In this document: piece after piece, positions 1 to 8,097 of the stretch
Position numbering within the stretch: position 1 is the stretch's first letter
Layout: each line of letters starts with the position of its first letter
Source of the DNA: CAZGVW01 sp964529265
Lineage (GTDB): Bacteria; Planctomycetota; Phycisphaerae; Phycisphaerales; UBA1924
DNA: 8,223 nt
Direction: 5' to 3'
Assembly (NCBI GenBank): GCA_964529265.1
Contig: CAZGVW010000246.1
Coordinates: 1-8,223 of the forward strand
Position numbers and translations under genes: made by a program
Notes under the pieces: model-generated
What the model was told of the DNA's origin: nothing
The model's input: only the letters and a program-made list of their open reading frames with translations
Database searches by the model: none

Positions 1-243
1 GTTTCCCACATCACGGTTACTCACGGCGTCGTCGTATGCCGTTTGCAGCATGACGAGGGCGAGGCACAGACGGCGGTGCTCGGCACGATCCGTGTTCTCG
101 GGCGCGGCGACCTTGACCACGACCGGAGCATCCCCGCCTCCAGCCGGCTCGGGTGTGTCGCGATCGCCGGCCTCGACGATCCCGGTGGCGGCGGTCAAGG
201 TGATCGCCAGTCCAATCGCGTGATGCGCGAGACTGCTTGACAT
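1..243 (-). CDS. N-terminal part of a secreted protein of unknown function, cut by the window edge
   Basis: An open frame of 81 codons without a stop begins at the ATG whose complement is at 241-243 and leaves the window at base 1. The start is supported by a purine-rich Shine-Dalgarno run (complement of 249-256, GGGGAGGG) five bases upstream. The first 20 or so residues look like a signal peptide, with a short polar start, a hydrophobic stretch (AIGLAITLTAATGIV) and a possible cleavage site near residue 25. There is no lipobox cysteine there. A Gly/Pro-rich linker follows, then a charged segment that may be helical (AEHRRLCLALVMLQTAYDDAV). I do not recognise the family and assign no function. 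It lies downstream of the 16S unit on the same strand but behind that unit's terminator, so it probably has its own promoter. The coding call is fairly secure; the secretion call is inference. Confidence 0.6.
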   Translation of the reverse strand, partial: MSSSLAHHAIGLAITLTAATGIVEAGDRDTPEPAGGGDAPVVVKVAAPENTDRAEHRRLCLALVMLQTAYDDAVSNRDVGN

Positions 244-560
244 CGCATCCCTCCCCAAGGCTGCATCGACTGACCGGACCAAGCATTGAATCCAACCGGA
301 CGCCGGTCAAGCACGGCGGCTCGGGCGGAGGATTCTCGGGAGGCGGCGGCAACTCCGGCGGCGCGTCGGGCGGGTGGCGAGGACCAATCCGACGTCCGAT
401 ATCGCGACTCGTCACGAATACCGATCCCGCCAGGCCCCCCGGCACGGATCTCCAGGGCCGACACATCGATCACCTGCAGCCCCGCAAACTGCGCTGACCG
501 TACGCCAGGGTGCCGATCCACCACGACGCCGACCGCCGGTCGGGACTGACGCAGCGCTCC
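244..560. other. Region without a supported gene
   Basis: Several frames stay open here on both strands, but none has a good start with a ribosome binding site. Their products are low in complexity: Gly/Ser-rich on plus, Pro-rich or Arg/Ala-rich on minus, from the GC-rich stretch at about 320-400. One minus frame (codons roughly 555 to 330) looks somewhat more protein-like but sits directly behind the 16S terminator and runs on into the next gene. The stretch probably holds the promoter of the gene at 1-243; I could not pick out clear -35 and -10 boxes. Confidence 0.4.
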
Positions 561-599
561 AAAAGAAACAGCCCCCGCCGCAAAGACGACGGGGGCTGT
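561..599 (-). terminator. Intrinsic terminator of the 16S rRNA transcript
   Basis: Bases 568-577 (ACAGCCCCCG) and 590-599 (CGGGGGCTGT) form a perfect 10-bp inverted repeat around a 12-base loop. Read on the minus strand, the GC-rich stem is followed at once by the T-rich run TTTCTTTT (complement of 561-568). The plus strand has no T run after the stem, so the terminator works in the direction of 16S transcription. It lies about 220-255 bases beyond the 16S 3' end, with no tRNA or 23S sequence in between. Confidence 0.85.
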
Positions 600-2329
<1,730 letters not shown>

Positions 2330-2816
2330 ATTTATCGTTCGACACGTCCGAAGACGCGTCTGGTGATAATGGAAAGTTTGCCTGACAGACGACTCCATGT
2401 CCCCGAACTGCCCGAAGGCAACCCGAGGGGGAGAAGAGCCGTCATGGTCTCACCCGCTCCCGAAGGAGCGAGCGCCCGGCAGGCGGCTAACCTGCCGGTA
2501 GTTTTGCGGACATCACTACCTGTACTTTCACCACCGGGGTTTAGACGACGGTGAAGGTAGTTCTGTCAATGTCAAATTGACTTATGGCATCACAAGGATG
2601 TCCACGGGACGACCAGGCTGTGAGACCGGTCGCCCCAGGGGTATTTCCCGGTCACTGCCCGTCAGTGAAGACGAGCGAGATCCCGGGCACATCCTCGCGG
2701 CGTACCCAACTGTTCACTTTTCAAAGAGCGTTCGATTCGAGACCCGGTCCGGTGGCTTCGCACTCGCGCGAAGACATCAGGGGGGCCGGGCCCAAGAGGC
2801 GAGCCCCTCGACAAGA
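2330..2816 (-). other. 16S rRNA leader, rich in hairpins
   Basis: This is the transcribed leader of nearly 490 nt between the promoter and the mature 16S 5' end; no gene lies in it. As RNA it forms several strong hairpins. Bases 2341-2360 give an 8-bp stem (one G-U pair) closed by a UUCG loop, right before the rRNA. Bases 2455-2470 give a 6-bp stem with a UUCG loop, and 2409-2420 a 4-bp stem with a UUCG loop. Bases 2476-2483 with 2491-2498 make a perfect 8-bp stem (CCGGCAGG/CCTGCCGG). Bases 2804-2809 with 2815-2820 make a 6-bp stem at the very start of the transcript. These probably help folding and processing of the precursor. Confidence 0.65.
2719..2730 (-). promoter_or_regulatory. boxA-like rRNA antitermination site
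   Basis: The minus strand reads CGCTCTTTGAAAA here, close to the boxA element of bacterial rRNA leaders (TGCTCTTTAACA in E. coli, TGTTCTTTGAAA in Bacillus). It lies roughly 90 bases downstream of the predicted transcription start, where boxA is expected. In known systems the RNA form binds NusB-NusE and protects the untranslated rRNA transcript from Rho. I found no clear boxB hairpin next to it. The match is seen in the sequence; the function is from known rRNA operons. Confidence 0.7.
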
Positions 2817-2822
2817 GGGGAG

Positions 2823-2850
2823 ATTCTACGGTTCGGCCCCTCCTTGTCAA
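2823..2850 (-). promoter_or_regulatory. Sigma-70 type promoter of the 16S unit
   Basis: On the minus strand TTGACA (complement of 2845-2850) is followed after 16 bases by TAGAAT (complement of 2823-2828). That is a perfect -35 box and a five-of-six -10 box. Transcription would start near 2816. A second TTGACA lies exactly 17 bases upstream (complement of 2862-2867), without a matching -10 box. The -35 box includes the TGA stop of comF, so the promoter is embedded in the end of that gene. Confidence 0.75.
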
Positions 2851-3719
2851 CCAGATCGCATTGTCAATCTGGATAATATCCTCAACGGCGCCCCGCCGGG
2901 CCGCTCCGGCACGTCCTGCTCCGCCTGCCGGTCACGGCGTGCACGCTCGTCGGATACGGCCAGGACCGCGGCCACCACGCGGCGGGGCCCGAGCCGCCGC
3001 AGCAGCCCCGCCGCCGCCCCGATCGACGCGCCGGTCGTCGCGACGTCATCCACGAGCACAATATCGAGCCCGGCCAGCGGACCCACACCTCCGGTTGCCC
3101 GCCAGCCCCGTCGCAGGGCGAGACCGCGACGCCCGCACCGCGCCCGCTCGGCTCGCGCGAGCGTCGCCTGCGGAGGCCCGTTTCGCTTCGCGAGGGGCGC
3201 GACGACGTCCGCTCCGAGTCCGCGCGCGACGCCCGCCGCGATGCTCCGCGCGTGGTCGATCCCGCGATCGAGGCGGCGCATCCAGGGCATCGGCATCGGA
3301 ACGACCACGGCGCGCTCCCGCTCGACGGCGCCCGCGCGCGCGATCTCGATCGCCAGCAGTCGTCCCAACTCCTCGGCCATCTCCGTCCATCGTTCGCGGT
3401 ACTTGATCGCGAGCACCCATTCCCGCAGCGGCCCGGCGTAGGAACCGAGTCGTACCACGCGGTCGACCGGCGCGGCGCGCTCCCGGCACGCGCTGCAACC
3501 GTCGGCACCGGTCTCGCCCGGACCGACCGATCCGCCGCAGCGCGGGCAGTAGACCTGAGGCCGATCGGGTGTCCACGCGGACGCGTCGATCGCGCGGCGC
3601 GCCGGGGGAAGCGCGTACCCCATCCAGAACTCGGATATCGCCTCGACCGCGCCGACGCGCGACGTGGCGTCGCGCGCAAGACGCCCGAGACGCAGCCAGT
3701 ATGGTCGGAGTCTGGGCAC
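2847..3719 (-). CDS. comF: ComF family phosphoribosyltransferase-fold protein
   Basis: The product (290 residues from the GTG start at 3719) shows the ComF pattern. A CxxC...CxxC zinc-ribbon motif lies at residues 58-78 (YCPRCG, CSACR). The family block SYAGPLREWVLAIKYR follows at 93-108, the basic RGIDHARSIAAGVA segment at 152-165, and the PRPP-binding loop VLVDDVATTGAS at 221-232. In naturally competent bacteria ComF helps bring single-stranded DNA into the cytoplasm; in other bacteria its role is less clear, so competence is not implied here. The start is uncertain: GTG at 3728 or ATG at 3623 (258 residues) are in frame and none has a strong ribosome binding site. I chose 3719 because residues 1-32 form a plausible helix and the start lies behind a terminator. 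No terminator follows the stop, which lies inside the 16S promoter, so comF transcripts may run into the rRNA gene. Confidence 0.88.
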   Translation of the reverse strand: MPRLRPYWLRLGRLARDATSRVGAVEAISEFWMGYALPPARRAIDASAWTPDRPQVYCPRCGGSVGPGETGADGCSACRERAAPVDRVVRLGSYAGPLREWVLAIKYRERWTEMAEELGRLLAIEIARAGAVERERAVVVPMPMPWMRRLDRGIDHARSIAAGVARGLGADVVAPLAKRNGPPQATLARAERARCGRRGLALRRGWRATGGVGPLAGLDIVLVDDVATTGASIGAAAGLLRRLGPRRVVAAVLAVSDERARRDRQAEQDVPERPGGAPLRILSRLTMRSG

Positions 3720-3776
3720 GGTGACCACGGCGAGGCCACCGTAACACCGCAGCTCCCTTCGGCCGGAACGCGGGCG

Positions 3777-3819
3777 AAAAGAAAAAAAGACCGCACGGCG
3801 CTGCCATAGCGCCGCACGG
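3777..3819 (-). terminator. Intrinsic terminator after the pseudokinase gene
   Basis: CGGCGCT (3796-3802) pairs perfectly with AGCGCCG (3808-3814) around a 5-base loop. A further CCG/CGG pairing closes the base (3791-3793 with 3817-3819) across a 2x2 internal loop. On the minus strand the stem is followed by TCTTTTTTTCTTTT (complement of 3777-3790). It ends transcription from the kinase cluster about 90-130 bases past the pseudokinase stop and implies that comF starts downstream with its own promoter. Another hairpin (CTCCGCG/CGCGGAG, 3829-3847) lies just before it. Confidence 0.8.
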
Positions 3820-3907
3820 CCCCAAGTGCTCCGCGTCGGACGCGGAGGAAGGAGGCGCCGGAAGGTCGTCGGGCAGTCCGGCGCGGCGCCGGCCCCGACG
3901 GGGAGGA

Positions 3908-4867
3908 TCACGCCCCGATCGACCCGAGGCCAGGGAGGCCCGGGTCGTTGAGGCGATCGTTGAGGCGGTCGTTGGGGCGGTCGTCGAGGCCAGGGTCGTC
4001 GAGGCCAGGGTCGTTGAAGCAGTTCCGCAGCGCGAGTGCGATCGCGGCGGCGGAAACGAACCTGTTCCCGGCCGTCCCGGCCGTCGCGGCCAGAGCGCGG
4101 GCGACGATCGCCCTCAGCGGCGTTCGCGGCACATCGTGGAGGACGGGAGCCCCCCACGCGAGCGGCTCCGCGACGCTCGCGCCGGACAACGGGTTCGGAT
4201 CCGTCGCCGCCGGATCCCTCGCCTTGTCGTCGAGGAAGAGGATGGTGTTGGCCACCATCCCCAGCCCGCTGATGTCGCGATCACGCAGGTCACCGCGACC
4301 CGCCGGATCCGCTTCCGGCCCGGGTCGCGATCCCCCGCTCATCCTCGGTCGTTTCCCTGGAAGGGCTGCTATGCCGACGCTCATGAGCACGGGATCACCG
4401 TGCTCGTCGATAACGATGTTCGAGGGCCGAAGGTCACCGTGCGCGAGGTCGTGCTCGTGCAGGTTCTGGACGATGTCCGCGATCCGCGCGACAAGCGCGA
4501 TCCCCCGGTCGCGTCGAAGGGCGCGCACGCGGCAGTACTCCGGAAGCGTCGGGCCCGACACGGCCTCGAAGACCACGTACAGCGTGTCGCCCTCGCGGCC
4601 GAACTCGAAGAGACGTGCAACGCCCGGATCGCGGAACGCGGCCAGCCGCGTCAGCAGCGAGCATGCCTCCGGTTCGCGCTCGTCCGCGAGCGGCACCATG
4701 TGGACGACGAACTCCCGGCGGCACCCCGACCGCCTCGCTTCGTATGGGCCGCGCGTGCCCGGCCTGAGCGTGCCCAACCTGAGCGTGCCCGGCCTGAGCA
4801 TGCCCGGTCTGAGCATGCCCGGGCCGGGCGCCCGGGAGTCTGCCAGCTTGCCGTTCATCTGCTCCAC
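3908..4867 (-). CDS. Kinase-like protein lacking catalytic residues (pseudokinase), with terminal tandem repeats
   Basis: The 319-residue product has a Hanks-type kinase fold in its middle. About 80 residues align with the active kinase encoded at 5596-7074, the best stretch being LHEHDLAHGDLRPSNIVID at 136-154. The active site is degraded. There is no glycine-rich loop. The position of the ATP-binding lysine appears to be His56 (EFVVHMV). HRD is HGD (143-145), the catalytic-loop Lys is Arg147, and the DFG aspartate is Ser163 (SVG). Asp145 and Asn150 remain. The N-terminus has five copies of a 5-residue repeat (about 15-39), the C-terminus Asn/Asp/Pro/Leu-rich repeats (about 285-312). There is no membrane segment. 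The GTG start is preferred because GGAGG (complement of 4874-4878) lies six bases upstream; ATG at 4858 is the alternative. Last gene of the kinase cluster, 111 bases after the Tat protein gene. Probable role (inference): a scaffold or regulator of the neighbouring kinase. Confidence 0.8.
   Translation of the reverse strand: MEQMNGKLADSRAPGPGMLRPGMLRPGTLRLGTLRPGTRGPYEARRSGCRREFVVHMVPLADEREPEACSLLTRLAAFRDPGVARLFEFGREGDTLYVVFEAVSGPTLPEYCRVRALRRDRGIALVARIADIVQNLHEHDLAHGDLRPSNIVIDEHGDPVLMSVGIAALPGKRPRMSGGSRPGPEADPAGRGDLRDRDISGLGMVANTILFLDDKARDPAATDPNPLSGASVAEPLAWGAPVLHDVPRTPLRAIVARALAATAGTAGNRFVSAAAIALALRNCFNDPGLDDPGLDDRPNDRLNDRLNDPGLPGLGSIGA
3950..4015 (-). repeat. 12- and 15-bp tandem repeats in the 3' end of the pseudokinase gene
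   Basis: Three 12-bp units on the plus strand (GAGGCGATCGTT, GAGGCGGTCGTT, GGGGCGGTCGTC) are followed by two 15-bp units (GAGGCCAGGGTCGTC, GAGGCCAGGGTCGTT). All are in frame and encode repeats such as NDRL and NDPGL/DDPGL. A diverged copy lies at 3926-3949. Units that are multiples of three keep the frame when copy number changes. Confidence 0.85.
4753..4827 (-). repeat. Five 15-bp tandem repeats in the 5' end of the pseudokinase gene
   Basis: Five adjoining 15-bp units of the type GCGTGCCCGGCCTGA (plus strand), differing at one to a few bases each, start at 4753, 4768, 4783, 4798 and 4813. In the reading frame they encode a (G-M/T-L-R-P/L) pentapeptide repeat before the kinase-like domain. 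The units are similar enough for slippage to change the copy number. Confidence 0.9.
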
Positions 4868-4978
4868 CGGGCGCCTCCGGGATCACGCGGGTCGCCGCGT
4901 CTGCGTGAAGTACGCAGCCGGCCGGGCAATCTCGGCATGAAGGGCAAAGAATAACCGGGGGAGCGCTTTCGTTTCGAA

Positions 4979-5554
4979 TCAGGTGATGCCGGCGGTCTCG
5001 AAGATACGACAGTACAACCCCTGCGCGAGCCAGACGTCCTCCGCGACGCCCGCCGGACTGCCGCCGCACCATGCCTCCCAGCGCTCGCACGCCCGGTCGC
5101 ACGATTCGGTGGCCGTCTGCTGGAGCGTCCAGCCGAACATGTCGAGCGGCACCCAGAACAGCCATGAGTCGGGCGGCGTGAAGAGCAGGCTGTCAGGATC
5201 GTTCAGGACCTTCTGGCCCAGGGTCGCGGTGCAGAGGACGTTGTTCGTCACGTACGCGATGTCGCCGGGATCCGTCAGCGGCACGGACAGTCCCTCGACG
5301 TACGCGGCCAGGTTGCATGCCTGCTCCTTGATCAGCCAGAGGGCGTCACAGATGCCCTGTTGCGAGTTGTACGGCCCGCCGCCGCCGGCGCGGGCGACGC
5401 GTGGGGCGGCCATCGCGCCGAAGGCGCCCGCGACCATCGCCCCGAAATGACGACGTGTGAACCCGCGGCCCTCCGCCGACGGCGGGAGGATCCCGGGAAG
5501 ACCAGTTCCGTGGAGTCGCATGATTGCACTTGCAGATTGACGGTCGACATGCAT
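4979..5554 (-). CDS. Tat-exported cysteine-containing protein of unknown function
   Basis: The product has 191 residues. A twin-arginine signal (FTRRHF, Arg34-Arg35) is followed by a hydrophobic stretch (GAMVAGAFGAMAA) and an AxA cleavage site after Ala56 (ARA|GGG). The mature part of about 135 residues has seven cysteines (69, 80, 108, 152, 156, 163, 182), three of them as CX3CX6C, and many Trp and Tyr residues. Tat export normally carries folded, often cofactor-containing proteins, so metal or cofactor binding is possible but no known motif shows it. The start is well supported by AAGGAGG (complement of 5564-5570), nine bases before the ATG; the unusually long region before the twin arginines is thus probably real. 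It begins only 41 bases after the kinase stop, so the two are likely co-transcribed. I do not recognise the family. It could be the extracytoplasmic sensor or partner for the kinase. Confidence 0.8.
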   Translation of the reverse strand: MHVDRQSASAIMRLHGTGLPGILPPSAEGRGFTRRHFGAMVAGAFGAMAAPRVARAGGGGPYNSQQGICDALWLIKEQACNLAAYVEGLSVPLTDPGDIAYVTNNVLCTATLGQKVLNDPDSLLFTPPDSWLFWVPLDMFGWTLQQTATESCDRACERWEAWCGGSPAGVAEDVWLAQGLYCRIFETAGIT

Positions 5555-5595
5555 GAGCCCTAACCTCCTTCAGTTGCACGTGGCTCGTGTCCCCC

Positions 5596-7074
5596 TTATT
5601 CGATGGCGTGAATGGCGTCCTCGATCGTGGCGGCACGTTGCTCGTCCCACAATCCGTCATGCTGGTAAAGAGATCGCACCGCATCGAGGGCGAGCTCGGA
5701 ACGCGTCGGCGGCTTGACGTCCCCGGCGTGCACGGCTCGCAGTACGGCCGCGATCAGCGAACCCTTCGCGTTCTCGAACTCGTCCACGAACTCCTCCCGG
5801 CCGAACGCGCGGCCCGCCCGCACGTTCGCCCCGAGCAGCGCAAGGAAACGCTGGGCCTCCTTGAACTCGGCTCCGTCGACCGTCTCATTCATGTCGATGA
5901 ACGCGTTCTCGTAGATCTTCAGCTGCTCGTCGATCCGCGTCTGTTTGGCTTCGAGCTCGGCCAGCAGCTCCAGCCTCTCGTCGATGCGACGCCACTCGGC
6001 GCCGCCCGCGAACGCGGCGGAGCCCATCACGGCGAGACACGCCGCCGCACCCCACGCCCAGCGCGCCGGGTGACGGCGGATCGCGCAACTGAGCGTGCGC
6101 GTCCAGCGCCGCGGCCGCACGCTGCCGGGGCGACCGTCGAGCCAGCACTGGAGCTCGTCGCCGAACTCGGCGACGGAGCGGAACCGGTTCTCCGCGATCG
6201 GATCGACCGCGCGTCCGAGCGCCGCGCCGAGATCGGGCGGCAGCTTCGGATCGAGCGCGGCGGGCGAGCGCGGCGCCTCGTGACCGACGCGCCGAATCGC
6301 CTCGAGCACGGACAGCCCGGCGACGTCGTGCGGCGTCGTACCCGTCAGGATCGCGCAGGCCGTCGCGCCGAGGCTGTAGACATCCGTGCGGATGGACGTC
6401 GCGCCCGTCTCGCCGCGCGCCTGCTCTGGCGCCATGAACGCGACCGTGCCGATCGCGGCCCCGGTCATCGTCAGAGTGTCCGCACGGTCGTCGTCGATCA
6501 GCGCGGAGATGCCGAGGTCGATGACGACCGGGTTGCCGTCCGGCTTGACGAGGACGTTGCTCGGCTTGATGTCACGATGGATCACGCCGCGTTCGTGCAG
6601 CTCGTGCAACGCCCGGCAGACGCGCGTCAGCAGACCGACCCGCTCGCGTATGGACAGCCCGCGTTCGCGGCAGTACTGGTCGAGCGGCTGTCCGAGGATC
6701 ATCTCGGAGACGATGAAGATCCGTCCCTCGTGCACGCCGTACTCGAACACGCGGGGCGTGCCCGGCAGATCGAGACGCTCCGCAAGGTCCAGCTCGCGCC
6801 ACGCACGGCTGGCCACCCGTTCGTCGGCGGCGGGCTTGTGGAGCCACTTGATGGCGAACTCGTCGTTCCAGCCGGGCAGGACGGCGTGGTACACGGTGCC
6901 TCCGCCACCCGTGCCGAGCTGCCGGTCAATCATGTAGTCGCTGATCTGCGGGAGGTCGGTCGAATCGGATCCGTCCGACAGGTCCGGCCATGGCCGCGAG
7001 ATCGCCTCGACAAGTCGCCGTGCCGACTGCAGGTCGATCGGCGACGACCGGTCCTCTTGCAGAGCATCGTACAT
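5596..7074 (-). CDS. Membrane-anchored Hanks-type Ser/Thr protein kinase
   Basis: The 492-residue product has a complete kinase domain at about 46-312: glycine loop GTGGGG (54-59), ATP-binding Lys76 in AIK, Glu94 of helix C, catalytic HRDIKPSN (166-173), DLG (186-188, a common variant of DFG), an activation loop rich in Thr, and APE (215-217). It should phosphorylate Ser/Thr of cytoplasmic targets. One membrane segment follows (about 339-358), then an extracytoplasmic part of roughly 130 residues starting with a probable coiled coil (360-390). It has no PASTA, WD40 or TPR repeats, so the outer domain is of unknown type. The ATG at 7074 is chosen because AAGGTGA lies a few bases upstream; an in-frame ATG at 7125 lacks such a site. 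It is the first gene of a minus-strand cluster with the Tat protein and the pseudokinase, and it diverges from an ECF sigma factor gene, an arrangement known in planctomycetes. Confidence 0.95.
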   Translation of the reverse strand: MYDALQEDRSSPIDLQSARRLVEAISRPWPDLSDGSDSTDLPQISDYMIDRQLGTGGGGTVYHAVLPGWNDEFAIKWLHKPAADERVASRAWRELDLAERLDLPGTPRVFEYGVHEGRIFIVSEMILGQPLDQYCRERGLSIRERVGLLTRVCRALHELHERGVIHRDIKPSNVLVKPDGNPVVIDLGISALIDDDRADTLTMTGAAIGTVAFMAPEQARGETGATSIRTDVYSLGATACAILTGTTPHDVAGLSVLEAIRRVGHEAPRSPAALDPKLPPDLGAALGRAVDPIAENRFRSVAEFGDELQCWLDGRPGSVRPRRWTRTLSCAIRRHPARWAWGAAACLAVMGSAAFAGGAEWRRIDERLELLAELEAKQTRIDEQLKIYENAFIDMNETVDGAEFKEAQRFLALLGANVRAGRAFGREEFVDEFENAKGSLIAAVLRAVHAGDVKPPTRSELALDAVRSLYQHDGLWDEQRAATIEDAIHAIE

Positions 7075-7096
7075 AGAATCACCTTGTCGCTTCTGG

Positions 7097-7116
7097 TCCT
7101 TCGTACCCTCGAAGGA
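7097..7116. promoter_or_regulatory. Inverted repeat in the divergent promoter region
   Basis: TCCTTCG (7097-7103) and CGAAGGA (7110-7116) form a perfect 7-bp inverted repeat around TACCCT. It lies just upstream of the kinase ribosome binding site and within the 182-bp region between the divergent kinase and sigma factor genes. It could be an operator or a hairpin in the kinase 5' UTR. The sequence TTTTTAAT (7156-7163) may belong to a promoter in either direction, but I could not define a convincing -35/-10 pair. Confidence 0.4.
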
Positions 7117-7256
7117 TCTACGCACACGCTCAGTGAATCTCGGGAACGCGGTGGGTTTTTAATGAGAAACGGAGTCCTGGCGTCGGAGTCGGGCCGTGCA
7201 ATGGCCGAGAGCGGGGTCCGGCGATGCGCCCCCCGCAGCAGGGGCACCACCAACAG

Positions 7257-8021
7257 ATGACCAGCAACGGCAGCCATCATGGCTTTGGCGAGACGAACTG
7301 GAGCCTCATTCGCGAGCTTCAGGCGACGGACGCCGAGCGCCGCGAGGTGGCGATGGAGACTCTCTGTCGCCTCTACCAGGGTCCGGTCTACACCTTCCTG
7401 CGGCACATCGGATGCGACCCGGACCGCGCCGGGGACCTGACGCAGGGCTTCTTCCTCGAGAAGGTGATCAACGGCCGGCTCTTCGAGAAGGCCGATCCGT
7501 CCAAGGCGAGGCTTCGCGTCCTCATCAAGGCGGCGCTACGCAATTTCCGCATCGACGACGAGCGGCGCAAGAAGGCGCGGTCCGGCCGCGACGGCAGGCC
7601 GACGATCAACATCGAGCGCGAGGAGAGCGTGGTCATCGACGCCAATACGACGCCGGCGCCCGAGGCGTTTCAACAGCGCTGGGCAACGGCCGTCCTCGAG
7701 GAAGGCCTGCGGCGGGCCGCCGAGCACTTCCGCGCCCGCGGCGAGGAGCGAAAATGGAACGCCTTCTACGCGCGCACGGTGCGTCCGATCCTCGCCGGCT
7801 CCGACCCCGTCCCGCAGTCGGAGATCGCCGAGGAGGTCGGTCTCGACTCGGCGGCCGACGTCTCGCGCGCGGTCTTCGACGTGCGACGCCGGCTGCACGT
7901 CATCCTGCTGGGTGTCGTCGCCGAGACCGTCGGCGACCCGAGCGCCGCCGAGGACGAGCTCCAGGAGCTTCTCAGGACGCTCGGCGTGAACCGCGGCTGG
8001 GAGTCGCGTCCGCGCGGCTGA
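7257..8021 (+). CDS. ECF-like RNA polymerase sigma factor
   Basis: The product (254 residues from ATG 7257) has the two core domains of ECF sigma factors. Region 2 spans about 30-105, with DLTQGFFLEKV (60-70) matching the DLTQEFF type of region 2.2 and a basic segment (RNFRIDDERRKKAR, 95-108) for -10 recognition. Region 4 spans about 165-225, with a helix-turn-helix (QSEIAEEVGLDSAADVSRAVFDVRRRL). This long type, with an extended linker and an Asp/Glu-rich tail, is typical of planctomycete sigma factors found beside Ser/Thr kinases. An in-frame ATG at 7224 would add 11 Gln/His-rich residues; neither start has a strong ribosome binding site (AGGGG at 7240-7244 is 12 bases before 7257). No anti-sigma factor gene is in the window. 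Control by the divergent kinase is a reasonable guess, not shown by the sequence. Confidence 0.9.
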   Translation: MTSNGSHHGFGETNWSLIRELQATDAERREVAMETLCRLYQGPVYTFLRHIGCDPDRAGDLTQGFFLEKVINGRLFEKADPSKARLRVLIKAALRNFRIDDERRKKARSGRDGRPTINIEREESVVIDANTTPAPEAFQQRWATAVLEEGLRRAAEHFRARGEERKWNAFYARTVRPILAGSDPVPQSEIAEEVGLDSAADVSRAVFDVRRRLHVILLGVVAETVGDPSAAEDELQELLRTLGVNRGWESRPRG

Positions 8022-8097
8022 TCACCGAACGTTCGAACGACCTCCGCACCACGTGTTCCACCCCCCGTCGCGCAACCCCCCGAACGTCCCACACCAA

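Noticed and set aside
2535..2572. Possible second 16S promoter (TTGACA with TCTAAA, 18-base spacer) in the leader
   Set aside because: The -10 box matches only four of six bases and the spacer is long; the upstream promoter is much better.
3720..4157. Upstream extension of the comF frame to 4157
   Set aside because: It would cross an intrinsic terminator and overlap the pseudokinase gene; the added residues are Pro/Arg-rich mirror sequence of the repeats.
3948..4954. Long plus-strand frames over the pseudokinase region
   Set aside because: The minus frame has recognisable kinase motifs and a ribosome binding site; the plus products are Arg/Ser/Pro-rich without domains.
5587..7260. A 557-codon open frame on the plus strand, antisense to the kinase gene
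   Set aside because: It is the mirror of a clearly recognised kinase gene in GC-rich DNA. The product is Arg/Asp-rich, shows no domain, and has no ribosome binding site.
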